Shown: positions 1 to 7,374 of the stretch, one piece after another
How positions within the stretch are numbered: position 1 is the stretch's first letter
How the letters are laid out: each line of letters starts with the position of its first letter
From: Methanobacteriota archaeon
GTDB lineage: Archaea; Thermoplasmatota; Poseidoniia; Poseidoniales; Poseidoniaceae
Length of the DNA: 21,213 nt
NCBI GenBank assembly: GCA_002719475.1
Contig: PBHQ01000051.1
Location: 1 to 21,213, forward strand
Reading direction: 5' to 3'
The notes under the pieces: generated by a model
Told to the model about the DNA's origin: nothing
The model's input: the letters and a program-made list of their open reading frames with translations, nothing else
The model's database searches: none
Position numbers and translations under genes: made by a program

Positions 1-965
1 GAATAATCCTCGATAAAGAGAGGGTCCATTCTGGTATGCCCAGAAGTGTCGATTCAGCCAAGGTTGCATTGATTAATTCAGCTATCGAAGTCAAGAAGAC
101 TGAGGTAGATGCCAAGATTCAGATTACCGATCCCACGCAATTGGCTAGTTTCCTTGAGGAAGAGGAGAACTTCTTGCGAGGTCTAGTTGAGAAGATACAG
201 GCTGCAGGGGCCAATGTGGTCATTTGTCAAAAGGGGATAGATGACCTTGCACAGCATTATTTGTCTAAGTCTGGACTATTTGCAATCCGCCGCGCCAAGA
301 AGAGCGACATGGAAGCATTAGCCAAGGCTACAGGCGGTAGAATAGTGACTAACCTAGACGATTTGTCCGCTTCAGACCTAGGGGTTGCCAGCAAGGTGGA
401 AGAGAGGAAGATTGGCGATTCTGATATGACCTTCGTCACTGGCTGTACAGAAGCCAAGAGCGTATCTGTTCTTCTGCGAGGAGGAACCGACCATGTTGTA
501 GATGAAATCCGCAGAGCATTTGATGATGCAGTAGGCGTTGTTAGTGTAGCTTGGGAGGATGGGATGGTGCTTACAGGAGGGGGTAGCGTAATGGCTGCCT
601 TGTCCCGAGAGTTGCGCACTTTTGCCGAGGGGGTAGGCGGACGTGAACAGATGGCTATCGAAGCCTTTGCCAGTGCTTTGGAAGTCATTCCTCGCACTCT
701 TGCTGAGAATGCGGGATTGGATCCAGTCAATACCATCATCGAGTTGCGAAAGTCTCACTCAGATGGAGACTCTCATTCGGGAATCAATGTTGACGAAGGT
801 GGGGTGAAGAACATGCTAGATGCTAATGTTCTCGAGCCACTTCGAGTGGTTGAACAGGCGATTCAGAGTGCTACTGAGACCGCAGTCATGATTCTCAGAA
901 TAGATGATGTAATCTCGAGTAAGTCGGTCTCGATGGACGAGATGGCCGATGGATTCGATATGTGA
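1..965 (+). CDS. thsA: Thermosome subunit (group II chaperonin), 5' end outside the window
   Basis: ATP-driven cytosolic protein-folding chaperonin that forms double rings with a built-in lid. The frame is open from base 3, before the first ATG at 36, and the upstream codons read IILDKERVHSGMP, the usual thermosome apical-domain text, so the gene is cut by the window edge. About 320 of the roughly 540 family residues are visible. They cover the later apical domain, the returning intermediate domain (VSVLLRGGTDHVVDEI) and the equatorial domain, with the GGGS nucleotide-contact segment, the NAGLDP stretch and the terminal ILRIDDVI strand. The protein ends in a short acidic tail (MADGFDM) rather than a long Gly-Met repeat. 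The stop is TGA. The chaperonin family is certain, but which paralogue this is cannot be told from the fragment, so the symbol is tentative. Confidence 0.96.
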   Translation, partial: IILDKERVHSGMPRSVDSAKVALINSAIEVKKTEVDAKIQITDPTQLASFLEEEENFLRGLVEKIQAAGANVVICQKGIDDLAQHYLSKSGLFAIRRAKKSDMEALAKATGGRIVTNLDDLSASDLGVASKVEERKIGDSDMTFVTGCTEAKSVSVLLRGGTDHVVDEIRRAFDDAVGVVSVAWEDGMVLTGGGSVMAALSRELRTFAEGVGGREQMAIEAFASALEVIPRTLAENAGLDPVNTIIELRKSHSDGDSHSGINVDEGGVKNMLDANVLEPLRVVEQAIQSATETAVMILRIDDVISSKSVSMDEMADGFDM

Positions 966-1032
966 GTTCATCGCTCCTCCGACGATGATGGTCTGCATAC
1001 CTTCAAAGACCGAAGCCGATTCCCTTGCATGC

Positions 1033-1049
1033 CGATACCGTAGGTATCG
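1033..1049. repeat. Perfect 7-bp inverted repeat between thermosome and flavodoxin genes
   Basis: CGATACC (1033-1039), a 3-base spacer, then GGTATCG (1043-1049) form a perfect dyad in the 120-base gap. A run of five T lies at 1067-1071. It could be a hairpin plus T-run ending the thermosome transcript, or an operator ahead of the next gene, whose start is 46 bases downstream. The sequence alone does not decide between these. Confidence 0.4.
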
Positions 1050-1094
1050 CAGGTAAATCGAATTAGTTTTTCTGAATCAGACTGAGTGGTTGAA

Positions 1095-3257
1095 ATGTCA
1101 GAGTCTCAAAATAGAGAAATTGCAATCTTTTTCGGTTCTCAGACTGGAAATGCCGAGGATTTGGCTAATCAGACATCTAAATTGTCAGCAAATTTCAATC
1201 TCAAAGCCAAGGTCTTTGACATGGATGGATTTGATCCAAGTCAATTTGCCAATCACAAGAGAATTTTGATTATCACTTCTACATGGGGAGAGGGCGAGAT
1301 GCCTGATAACGCTGAGGATTTATGGGTGGCGACAAATGAAACCAATCCTCCACTCGCTGGAGTTAATTTTTCAGTGTGTGCAATTGGAGATACATCCTAC
1401 GTAGATTTTTGTCAGGCCGGTTTGGACTGGGACCAGAAGTTTGCTGAACTAGGTGCTAACAGGGTTCATGATATACAGTTATGCGATGTAGATCATGAAC
1501 CTGAATGGAAGAAATGGGTTGATGCAGTTCTGCCTCTGATGTCAGAATTAGACGTGGGGAGCGTTTCTTCTACAGATTCAGAGCAGCAAGAGGTAGAGCA
1601 ATCGGATGAGGTTTCAGAACCCCAAGAAAACGACGTTTCGGAAGCGGCTAGTATTCCGGAAGAAATCCTTCAGGGAGATCGTGAATTATTGGTATTGTTT
1701 GGTACTCAGAGTGGTAATTCTGAAGACTTAGCCGCTTTAACAGCCAAAATGGCCTCCTCTGTTCATTTGAACGGAGTTGCTAAAGATATGGCAGAAAGCA
1801 GCATGTCTGAAGTTGCCTCTGCTAAGAGAATACTGATTATATGTTCAACTTGGGGAGAAGGAGAGATGCCTGATTCTGCTCAGGCATTATGGGATGCTGC
1901 AAATGCTGCTGATGCACCTTCATTGGAAAATGTCAGTTTCACTATCTGCGCTCTTGGAGATACTGGGTACGAACTTTATTGTCAGGCAGGTAAGGATTGG
2001 GATCGTCGATTCGAAGAACTTGGAGCAACTAGAGTTGCGGAAATGGCTGAGTGCAATGTTGACTATGAGCCGTATTGGAAAGCTTGGCTTCCTGGTGCAT
2101 TAGGCGCATTGGCTAGTGTTGATAGTTCAGGTAATTTGCTTCCTGAATGTGTTGAACTTTTTGCTGAGATGTTAAGGCCAAAGAAAAAGACTGCAGGCGT
2201 AGTTGCATCTAGTGGTCTCGAACAGCCAACCCTTGAGGTCAAACTCCGAATGTTCAGGTACGATCCAGTACTTTCTGAACAGGGATACGATACTTACAAT
2301 GTTAGTGTTCCCGGGCACCATAGTTTACAACAGGTTTTGGTTATGATTAAAGAGACTCAGGATGGAAGTCTTACCTTTAGAACTGGTGCCTCAGCAGGTA
2401 GCGATCCTTTGACTGGTATGTCGGTAAATGGCAATTTAGTGTTAGCCGATTCCGTAAGAATGGTTGATTTGCTAAACTCTGCGGGAGAAGAAGGTATTCT
2501 CAATATTGAGCCACTTCCAGGAAATCAGGTCATCAAGGATTTGTTGGTTAGTACCGCTGCTTTTGAGTCTGCCAAGAAGAAGGCTGCGGTTTGGATTCGA
2601 ACCAGAGATCGCCCAGGTGCAATGACTTCACAAGGTCAGGCGATTGGTACTATGTCGACGACAGAAGCGAGAAAGTTGCATTCGATGAATGACATCAGTA
2701 GTGAACATCTTCTGCATTCAATGTCCGAGACCTTACCTTTCAATTCATCATACCTCGGACCTGCGGTATGTCATCGTCTATGGCTTAGGTCGAATGATTC
2801 CCGCATTTCCAAACTTTGTCGCGAAGAGATGAGAGAAAATCTTCAAGGCTCAGATGGAATATGGGCTGAAACCGATATAGGAGTGTTTGGTCGATACGGA
2901 AGAGTGGGTGGAATAGCGGCTAAGAATCTAAACGATTGTCGCAGTGAGTTATTGCGCGCTCACCGTTTCGCTGGTAAATCTGGTAGGTATGTGAAGTGGT
3001 TCTGCAAGACAGTTAAGTCATCTGGCAATTTCAATGAAACAATCGTTACCGCTCAGACACAGGGTCCTTTGGGAGCCATTGCAAATCTGCCTACTACACT
3101 TCGTATGGCATTGGGTTTCACTCGTAATGGGGGCCCTCCAGTCAGAGACTGGCAAGGATTTATTGCTCCTGGAAAAATGCCTCCATTGTTAAACAAAAGC
3201 ATCGATCGACACCATGAATTGGTGGCTATATTCAATGAGTTAGATAAGAGGTTTTGA
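1095..3257 (+). CDS. Tandem flavodoxin domains fused to a cysteine-free SdhB-like region
   Basis: Predicted 720-residue cytosolic redox protein. Residues 9-150 and 197-340 are two flavodoxin domains of the CysJ/P450-reductase type. Each has an FMN phosphate loop (GSQTGN at 14-19, GTQSGN at 203-208), a STWGEGEMPD loop and a GDT.Y...CQAG..WD loop, so both look able to bind FMN. Residues 151-196 are an acidic linker. From residue 380 the chain follows succinate dehydrogenase/fumarate reductase subunit B: an FRYDP start, VIKDLLV, YLGPAV at 553-558 and a KNLN segment near 610. The [2Fe-2S] motif C-x4-C-x2-C-x11-C aligns without gaps to A432, D437, T440 and D452, and the later CxxC motifs are also gone. 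The four remaining Cys in this part (559, 575, 615, 637) are scattered. ATG 1095 was chosen because GTG 1086 has no clear ribosome site; both are possible. It lies 9 bases before a CCG-domain gene. Electron partner and substrate are unknown. Confidence 0.85.
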   Translation: MSESQNREIAIFFGSQTGNAEDLANQTSKLSANFNLKAKVFDMDGFDPSQFANHKRILIITSTWGEGEMPDNAEDLWVATNETNPPLAGVNFSVCAIGDTSYVDFCQAGLDWDQKFAELGANRVHDIQLCDVDHEPEWKKWVDAVLPLMSELDVGSVSSTDSEQQEVEQSDEVSEPQENDVSEAASIPEEILQGDRELLVLFGTQSGNSEDLAALTAKMASSVHLNGVAKDMAESSMSEVASAKRILIICSTWGEGEMPDSAQALWDAANAADAPSLENVSFTICALGDTGYELYCQAGKDWDRRFEELGATRVAEMAECNVDYEPYWKAWLPGALGALASVDSSGNLLPECVELFAEMLRPKKKTAGVVASSGLEQPTLEVKLRMFRYDPVLSEQGYDTYNVSVPGHHSLQQVLVMIKETQDGSLTFRTGASAGSDPLTGMSVNGNLVLADSVRMVDLLNSAGEEGILNIEPLPGNQVIKDLLVSTAAFESAKKKAAVWIRTRDRPGAMTSQGQAIGTMSTTEARKLHSMNDISSEHLLHSMSETLPFNSSYLGPAVCHRLWLRSNDSRISKLCREEMRENLQGSDGIWAETDIGVFGRYGRVGGIAAKNLNDCRSELLRAHRFAGKSGRYVKWFCKTVKSSGNFNETIVTAQTQGPLGAIANLPTTLRMALGFTRNGGPPVRDWQGFIAPGKMPPLLNKSIDRHHELVAIFNELDKRF

Positions 3258-3266
3258 GGTGAGAAT

Positions 3267-4124
3267 GTGAAGTTCGCATATTTGCCCGGCTGTACAACCA
3301 AGGGTAGTTCTAGAGAAGTACAGGATGCGATGCTTTGCGTAGCTGATGGCTTGGGAATTACATTGGTCGATATGCCAAGTGCAGCATGCTGTGGCGGAGG
3401 AATCATCAAACAGGCCAACCATAGATTGCAATTGACAATTAATGCTCGAAATTTTGCTATGGCTGAAAAATTGGGCTTAGATATATTGACACTGTCAGCC
3501 TCTTGTCAAGGAGTGTTGCATGAAGATCTTACTTTATTATTGACCGATGAGCCCCTTCGTGCTGAAATCAATGACATATTGGAGAGGACTTCAGGTATTC
3601 GTTTTGAAGGAGAATTACGTGTGAGACATATATTGGAAGTCTTAGTTGAGGACATAGGTCTAGACAGTATTTCTGCTAAAGTGAAGAACCCAATAGGTTT
3701 CCAAGTCGCCGCGTATTATGGATCTTCTATGCTCAGGAGCGGTGCAAATGGCCTTGATGATCCATTTAATCCATCATATTTTGAGAAATTGATTGAAGCC
3801 TTGGGTGGAATTCCGGTAAATTATGATGGCCGCACTAGAAGTATAGGCTCATCTTTGGGACTTTTAGCGCAAGAAAAAACAGTAATGAAGATGGTTGCAT
3901 CAGTACTATCAGAGGCTAAACAGGAAGGTGCTAGACTAATGGTTTCTGCCTGTCCGAAAGCCCATTTTAGTTTGGATGTGTATCAGCCAAAGGCTGCTAG
4001 GATTTCCGGAAAAAAGATCAATATGCCAGTTATACATTTACCAGAGTTAGTTGCCTTTTCTTTGGGTTACTTTGTTAATAGGTATGCTCAGTTACGTACC
4101 CGAATCATGGTTATCGGCGATTGA
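3267..4124 (+). CDS. HdrB/SdhE-like CCG-domain protein with a degenerate second cysteine motif
   Basis: Protein of 285 residues with two cysteine-rich CCG domains, as in heterodisulfide reductase subunit B and the SdhE/SdhC-type subunit of some archaeal succinate dehydrogenases, where each motif (C-x~31-CC-x~36-CxxC) can hold a non-cubane [4Fe-4S] cluster. The first domain keeps C9, C41, C42 and C80, with S77 at the remaining position. In the second, the expected cysteines are S153, S192/I193 and A232; only C229 remains, although the surrounding text (DDPFNPSYFEKLIEALGG, ACPKAHFSLD) is well preserved. At most one cluster therefore seems possible. The start is GTG, with TGAGGTGA (including the stop of the previous gene) just upstream; the ATG two bases earlier reads straight into a stop. 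It is almost certainly co-transcribed with the flavodoxin/SdhB-like gene and is likely its partner. Confidence 0.85.
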   Translation: MKFAYLPGCTTKGSSREVQDAMLCVADGLGITLVDMPSAACCGGGIIKQANHRLQLTINARNFAMAEKLGLDILTLSASCQGVLHEDLTLLLTDEPLRAEINDILERTSGIRFEGELRVRHILEVLVEDIGLDSISAKVKNPIGFQVAAYYGSSMLRSGANGLDDPFNPSYFEKLIEALGGIPVNYDGRTRSIGSSLGLLAQEKTVMKMVASVLSEAKQEGARLMVSACPKAHFSLDVYQPKAARISGKKINMPVIHLPELVAFSLGYFVNRYAQLRTRIMVIGD

Positions 4125-4166
4125 TTCGTCAGGAATCTTGCCAACGAACCTTGCATTTCCCTATGA

Positions 4167-6032
4167 TCAATCCTGATTATCGGTTTCATCGGCAGTCCTC
4201 CTGCTGCCATCAAGAATTGGATTATTCCATTCATCATCGCTTGTTGGTGTAAATTGCTTAGCATCTGGCTGAGGCATGAACGCGTCAATACTCATCTGTT
4301 GTCGCGGCCTGAGTTGTTCTGGGCGTACTCCTGGGCGTGGTTTTGGTAGCGCAGATGTTTTTTCCACGATGACTTCCTTCTCCTTGAGATTGGGGGCTAA
4401 TCTTTCGATTTCATTCAACATCCAAGTAGCGGCCTTCAGAGATTTGGAACCCTCACTAAAGATGGTGAAATGTTGTAATCTAGTCTCAGCACTATCATCC
4501 ACTTTTGCCCTCAACAAACTTCGACGTACCTTTTTCAATACTCTATGCATCTTAGCTTCGCGTGCAGCAGCAGCATGTCTTATTCCTTCATCTCTAGTGT
4601 CTTCAGCAACTAGAACCACAACTTGTCCTTCTCTATGGCGAGCAGTTCTACCACGCCTTTGGATGGTTCTGATTTCACTGGCGACTGGTTCATGGAAAAT
4701 CACAAGATCAGCACTTGGTACATCCAATCCTTCTTCTCCAACCGAGGTCGCAACAAGAACATTGCAATCGCCATCTTTGAAGCGCTGTAACCTCGCAACT
4801 TGCTCCTTTTGAGAGAGCCCTTCTCCTCCTTTACGCGCTTGGCCAAAGAATCCCTCCGCCTTGATTTCAGCCATTTTGCTCAATTCGTCGAGAACTGCAC
4901 TCATAGTGTCGCGAAAATTTGTGAAGATGATTATCCTACAATCTGGATCGATTTTCATTTTGTTCTCGACCAAGCGTTTGATTCTCGGCATCTTGGGATG
5001 GTTCAATTTTTGTGTTCTGAGTAAACCTAGCAATGCTCTAATCCGGGGCATGCCGATGAACCTCGCTTGCTTTCTGTCTCCTTCTCTGCTGCTTTTCTCT
5101 GATCTTTCAAGATGCTTGAGCGCAGTCTTTGGTCCTTGAGCTAACAATAGACCCAGAAGGTTGTGGATGCGAATTGCATCAGCATTCATTTTTGCAGCAT
5201 TGTACCCTTGCGGGTTTCCGCGTTGGATGGCCATGCTGATTCTCCTTTGTCCCTCCCTCAATACCTTCATTCCGACCGGGCCCGAACCTGGAATGAAGCC
5301 CATCCTACGCAATTTGTCCAGATGTTCTTCCAGCAGGTCTTCTACTGGTGCTGCGAGATACTTGATTTCATCGGGAATTTCCAGTCTATGCTCGTTTATC
5401 TCAAGGCCTTGTATGTATGGGGCAAGCAGGTTATCGGTGGATTGTAGTGCATGAATTCTTTCGATCCCTAGTCTTTGTACGACTTCTTTGACTATTGTCT
5501 CATGAGACCCTGGGCTGGCAGTGCATGCCAGAACCTTGCCATTTGGAACTGAACGGTACATGTCGCCAACTATGGCCATTGCGTGGTTTCCAGTCGCATG
5601 ATGTGCTTCATCGAACACCATCAAATCGATTTCTGAGAGATTGATAGTTCCTCTTTGCACATCATTACGGACGATTTGAGGAGTAGTTACCAGCACTCTT
5701 GCCTCAGCCATCATCTTCTGCCTCTTCTGCCAATTATCATTTCCACTGATCCTGACAATCTTCTCTTCTTCAATTGAAAGCACCTTGACGAGGTCTTGCA
5801 GATGTTGGTCCACCAACGGATTAGTTGGTGCCATCAAGATGGCTTTACCTCCCTCGTTCAAGGCTTCTGCAATCGCCATCCATTCGATAGCGGTCTTACC
5901 TTGTCCAGTGGGTAGAACAACCAAAGTGGGCAATGTCAAACACTTACGTAAAGCATCGAGTTGATGAGCCCGAGCTTCTACTGCCTTCGGCTTTAGATTC
6001 GGATGCTCCACAGTTGCTTCCACGCCGCTCAC
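4167..6032 (-). CDS. hef: Hef-like superfamily 2 DNA helicase, no nuclease domain
   Basis: ATP-dependent DNA helicase/translocase of the Hef/FANCM type, which acts on branched DNA and stalled forks. Motifs visible in 621 residues: Walker A PTGQGKT (41-47), APTNPLV (68-74), TTPQ (116-119), DEAH (141-144), TASPGS, a thumb-like insertion around residues 215-330, IIIFTNFRDT, and motifs V-VI (ATSVGEEGLDVP and QRRGRTAR). Euryarchaeal Hef often continues into an XPF/ERCC4 nuclease with its ERKxxxD site and helix-hairpin-helix repeats; none is present. The protein ends in about 75 low-complexity residues containing QMSIDAFM (579-586), which fits the PCNA-interacting consensus. The start is GTG 6032; an in-frame TGA lies directly upstream, so it cannot begin earlier, but a shorter start at 6023 or 6011 is possible. 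It is convergent with the CCG gene (42 bases apart) and divergent from the ribosomal operon. Confidence 0.92.
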   Translation of the reverse strand: MSGVEATVEHPNLKPKAVEARAHQLDALRKCLTLPTLVVLPTGQGKTAIEWMAIAEALNEGGKAILMAPTNPLVDQHLQDLVKVLSIEEEKIVRISGNDNWQKRQKMMAEARVLVTTPQIVRNDVQRGTINLSEIDLMVFDEAHHATGNHAMAIVGDMYRSVPNGKVLACTASPGSHETIVKEVVQRLGIERIHALQSTDNLLAPYIQGLEINEHRLEIPDEIKYLAAPVEDLLEEHLDKLRRMGFIPGSGPVGMKVLREGQRRISMAIQRGNPQGYNAAKMNADAIRIHNLLGLLLAQGPKTALKHLERSEKSSREGDRKQARFIGMPRIRALLGLLRTQKLNHPKMPRIKRLVENKMKIDPDCRIIIFTNFRDTMSAVLDELSKMAEIKAEGFFGQARKGGEGLSQKEQVARLQRFKDGDCNVLVATSVGEEGLDVPSADLVIFHEPVASEIRTIQRRGRTARHREGQVVVLVAEDTRDEGIRHAAAAREAKMHRVLKKVRRSLLRAKVDDSAETRLQHFTIFSEGSKSLKAATWMLNEIERLAPNLKEKEVIVEKTSALPKPRPGVRPEQLRPRQQMSIDAFMPQPDAKQFTPTSDDEWNNPILDGSRRTADETDNQD

Positions 6033-6106
6033 TCATCTGCTGGGGGGGTCGAAGGTATGTCAATGATGACCTAAGAGGGGTGTGTTGAAAGTGAATGTAC
6101 AAATCG

Positions 6107-6116
6107 CTAAAATATG
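6107..6116 (+). promoter_or_regulatory. Candidate TATA element for the ribosomal operon
   Basis: The A/T-rich string CTAAAATAT with an A-rich flank upstream is the best archaeal TATA-like element in the gap. Transcription would begin roughly 25 bases downstream, near 6135-6145, leaving a leader of about 210 bases that includes the hairpins. This is judged by eye only. Confidence 0.3.
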
Positions 6117-6226
6117 GCCTCATGCCATCGATTATCCTCCACGCCTAGACCGATGTACTGATAAAGGGGTGGAAGTTCGGCAAGCCGCTCAGAGAGTGAG
6201 CAGCCAGTCGCAACGGGCAATCCTGA

Positions 6227-6247
6227 GGACCCCGAACCCCGATCCCC
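6227..6247. repeat. Three tandem heptamers of the form GANCCCC
   Basis: GGACCCC, GAACCCC and GATCCCC follow one another without spacing. On the minus strand this gives three GGGG tracts separated by 3-base loops, close to a G-quadruplex pattern but lacking a clear fourth tract. It sits in the presumed leader of the ribosomal operon. Confidence 0.6.
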
Positions 6248-6259
6248 GCTCGTGGGAAT

Positions 6260-6307
6260 GGGCCGGCGACACGGCTGTTCCTTCGCTTTCTGGGCCGGTG
6301 TGGGCCC
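6260..6307 (+). promoter_or_regulatory. Long hairpin in the L3 leader
   Basis: GGGCC (6260-6264) can pair with GGCCC (6303-6307), and ACACGGC (6269-6275) with GCC-G-GTGT (6294-6301), leaving an 18-base loop and small bulges. That is 12 base pairs placed 45 bases before the L3 start codon. A role in autoregulation by a ribosomal protein is possible but not shown. Confidence 0.45.
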
Positions 6308-6352
6308 TGCTCTGCAGGCACCTACAACGTTAACCAAACAGGAGGCGATGAT

Positions 6353-7372
6353 ATGGCCAAGAGACACAAGCCCAGGCGTGGCAGCATGGCGTTTAGCCCT
6401 CGCAAGAGAGCCCAGCGTCACTTCGGACGAGTCAAGTCTTGGCCAAGCAGCGATGCTGATGAAGTTAGAGTCCAAGGTTTCGCAGGTTGGAAGGCCGGAA
6501 TGACTCACGTTCTTCTCAAGGACAACAATCCAAAGTCAACCAGCGCCGGTCAAGAGGTCCGCGTTCCGGTGACCGTAGTCGAGGTTCCAGAGATGATGGT
6601 GCTTGGAGTACGTGGCTACAAGATGACGCCCTATGGTAAGCAAACTGCAGGTGAGGCATGGTTGGACAGTAGCGCCCTAATCGATGCATTTCCAGATATC
6701 TCTCGCAGAATTCCAGAACCTAAGGAACACGATTCCAAGAAACACTTGGATTCATTGTCCGAGGAAGATCTCTGTGAGGTTAGACTGATTGTAGCAACTC
6801 AGCCATCCAAGGTCTCAGGTTCACCAAGTAAGACTCCTGAAGTCATGGAACTTGGATTGACAGGAGGGGGCATCAGCGCTCAACTCGAGTGGGCTGGCCA
6901 GCAACTAGGTCAGGAAATTGGCATTGGCAATGTATACGAAGAAGGAACATTTGTCGATGTGGTTGGAATAACCAAGGGATTCGGATTCCAAGGTGTTATT
7001 CGCAGATTTGGTGGAAAGTTGCTGAGCCACAAGAACAGCAAGCGCCGACGTCAACATGGTAACCTTGGAGATAAGGGAACCGGATACGTTAGGAAGACCC
7101 TACGTCAAGCAGGACAGAAGGGATATCACCAGCGTACCGAGTTCAACAAGAGTATTCTAAGAATCTCCAATCCAGAGGAGAATGAGATTACTCCAGCTGG
7201 CGGTTTCCTCAATTATGGAGAAATCTCCAATCCATACATGTTGATCAAGGGTAGTCTACCAGGTCCAGCAAAGCGTTTGGTTCGCCTCAGAGATGCGGTC
7301 CGCGCTGAGAACAAGGACAACTATCCAATCGACATCACCTATGTGAGTACAGCATCCAAGCAGGGGGTCTGA
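6353..7372 (+). CDS. rpl3: 50S ribosomal protein L3 (uL3)
   Basis: Early-assembling large-subunit protein that binds 23S rRNA near the peptidyl-transferase centre. At 339 residues it has usual archaeal length. The basic N-terminus MAKRHKPRRGSMAFSPRKRA is the archaeal/eukaryotic form. Further in are VDVVGITKGFGFQG and the HGNLGDKGTGYVRKT region that begins the extended central loop. ATG 6353 follows GGAGG at a 7-base distance. It is the first gene of the operon, and rpl4 begins two bases after its stop. Confidence 0.98.
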   Translation: MAKRHKPRRGSMAFSPRKRAQRHFGRVKSWPSSDADEVRVQGFAGWKAGMTHVLLKDNNPKSTSAGQEVRVPVTVVEVPEMMVLGVRGYKMTPYGKQTAGEAWLDSSALIDAFPDISRRIPEPKEHDSKKHLDSLSEEDLCEVRLIVATQPSKVSGSPSKTPEVMELGLTGGGISAQLEWAGQQLGQEIGIGNVYEEGTFVDVVGITKGFGFQGVIRRFGGKLLSHKNSKRRRQHGNLGDKGTGYVRKTLRQAGQKGYHQRTEFNKSILRISNPEENEITPAGGFLNYGEISNPYMLIKGSLPGPAKRLVRLRDAVRAENKDNYPIDITYVSTASKQGV

Positions 7373-7374
7373 AG

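Larger units (their letters stand above)
6033..6352. other. Divergent intergenic region and probable leader of the ribosomal operon
   Basis: 320 bases with no credible gene. The left third is ordinary or AT-rich sequence; 6180-6330 is clearly GC-rich. It holds a run of seven G (6042-6048) just before the helicase start, a small hairpin (GCTCA 6187-6191 with TGAGC 6197-6201), a C-rich tandem heptamer, a long hairpin, and the L3 ribosome site GGAGG (6341-6345). Open frames here (for example 6082-6333) have no recognisable protein and poor starts. I see no tRNA or RNase P core. Confidence 0.6.

Noticed and set aside
257..739. Long minus-strand open frames opposite the thermosome gene
   Set aside because: Low-complexity Ser/Thr/Pro-rich translations typical of the antisense of a real gene, with no ribosome site.
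1086..1094. GTG 1086 as start of the flavodoxin/SdhB-like protein
   Set aside because: No ribosome site fits it, and the ATG three codons later is better placed; the difference is three residues and not certain.
4125..4148. Hairpin TTCGT/ACGAA between the convergent CCG and helicase genes as a shared terminator
   Set aside because: Five pairs across a 14-base loop is too weak, and no T-run follows on either strand.
4276..5454. Several plus-strand open frames opposite the Hef helicase
   Set aside because: The minus strand encodes all helicase motifs in order; the plus-strand frames are fragmented and match nothing.
6082..6333. An 83-codon open frame in the helicase-L3 gap, and an overlapping minus-strand frame at 6107-6508
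   Set aside because: Weak starts, no recognisable protein text, and the minus-strand frame runs into the clearly coding rpl3. The bases are better explained as a structured leader.
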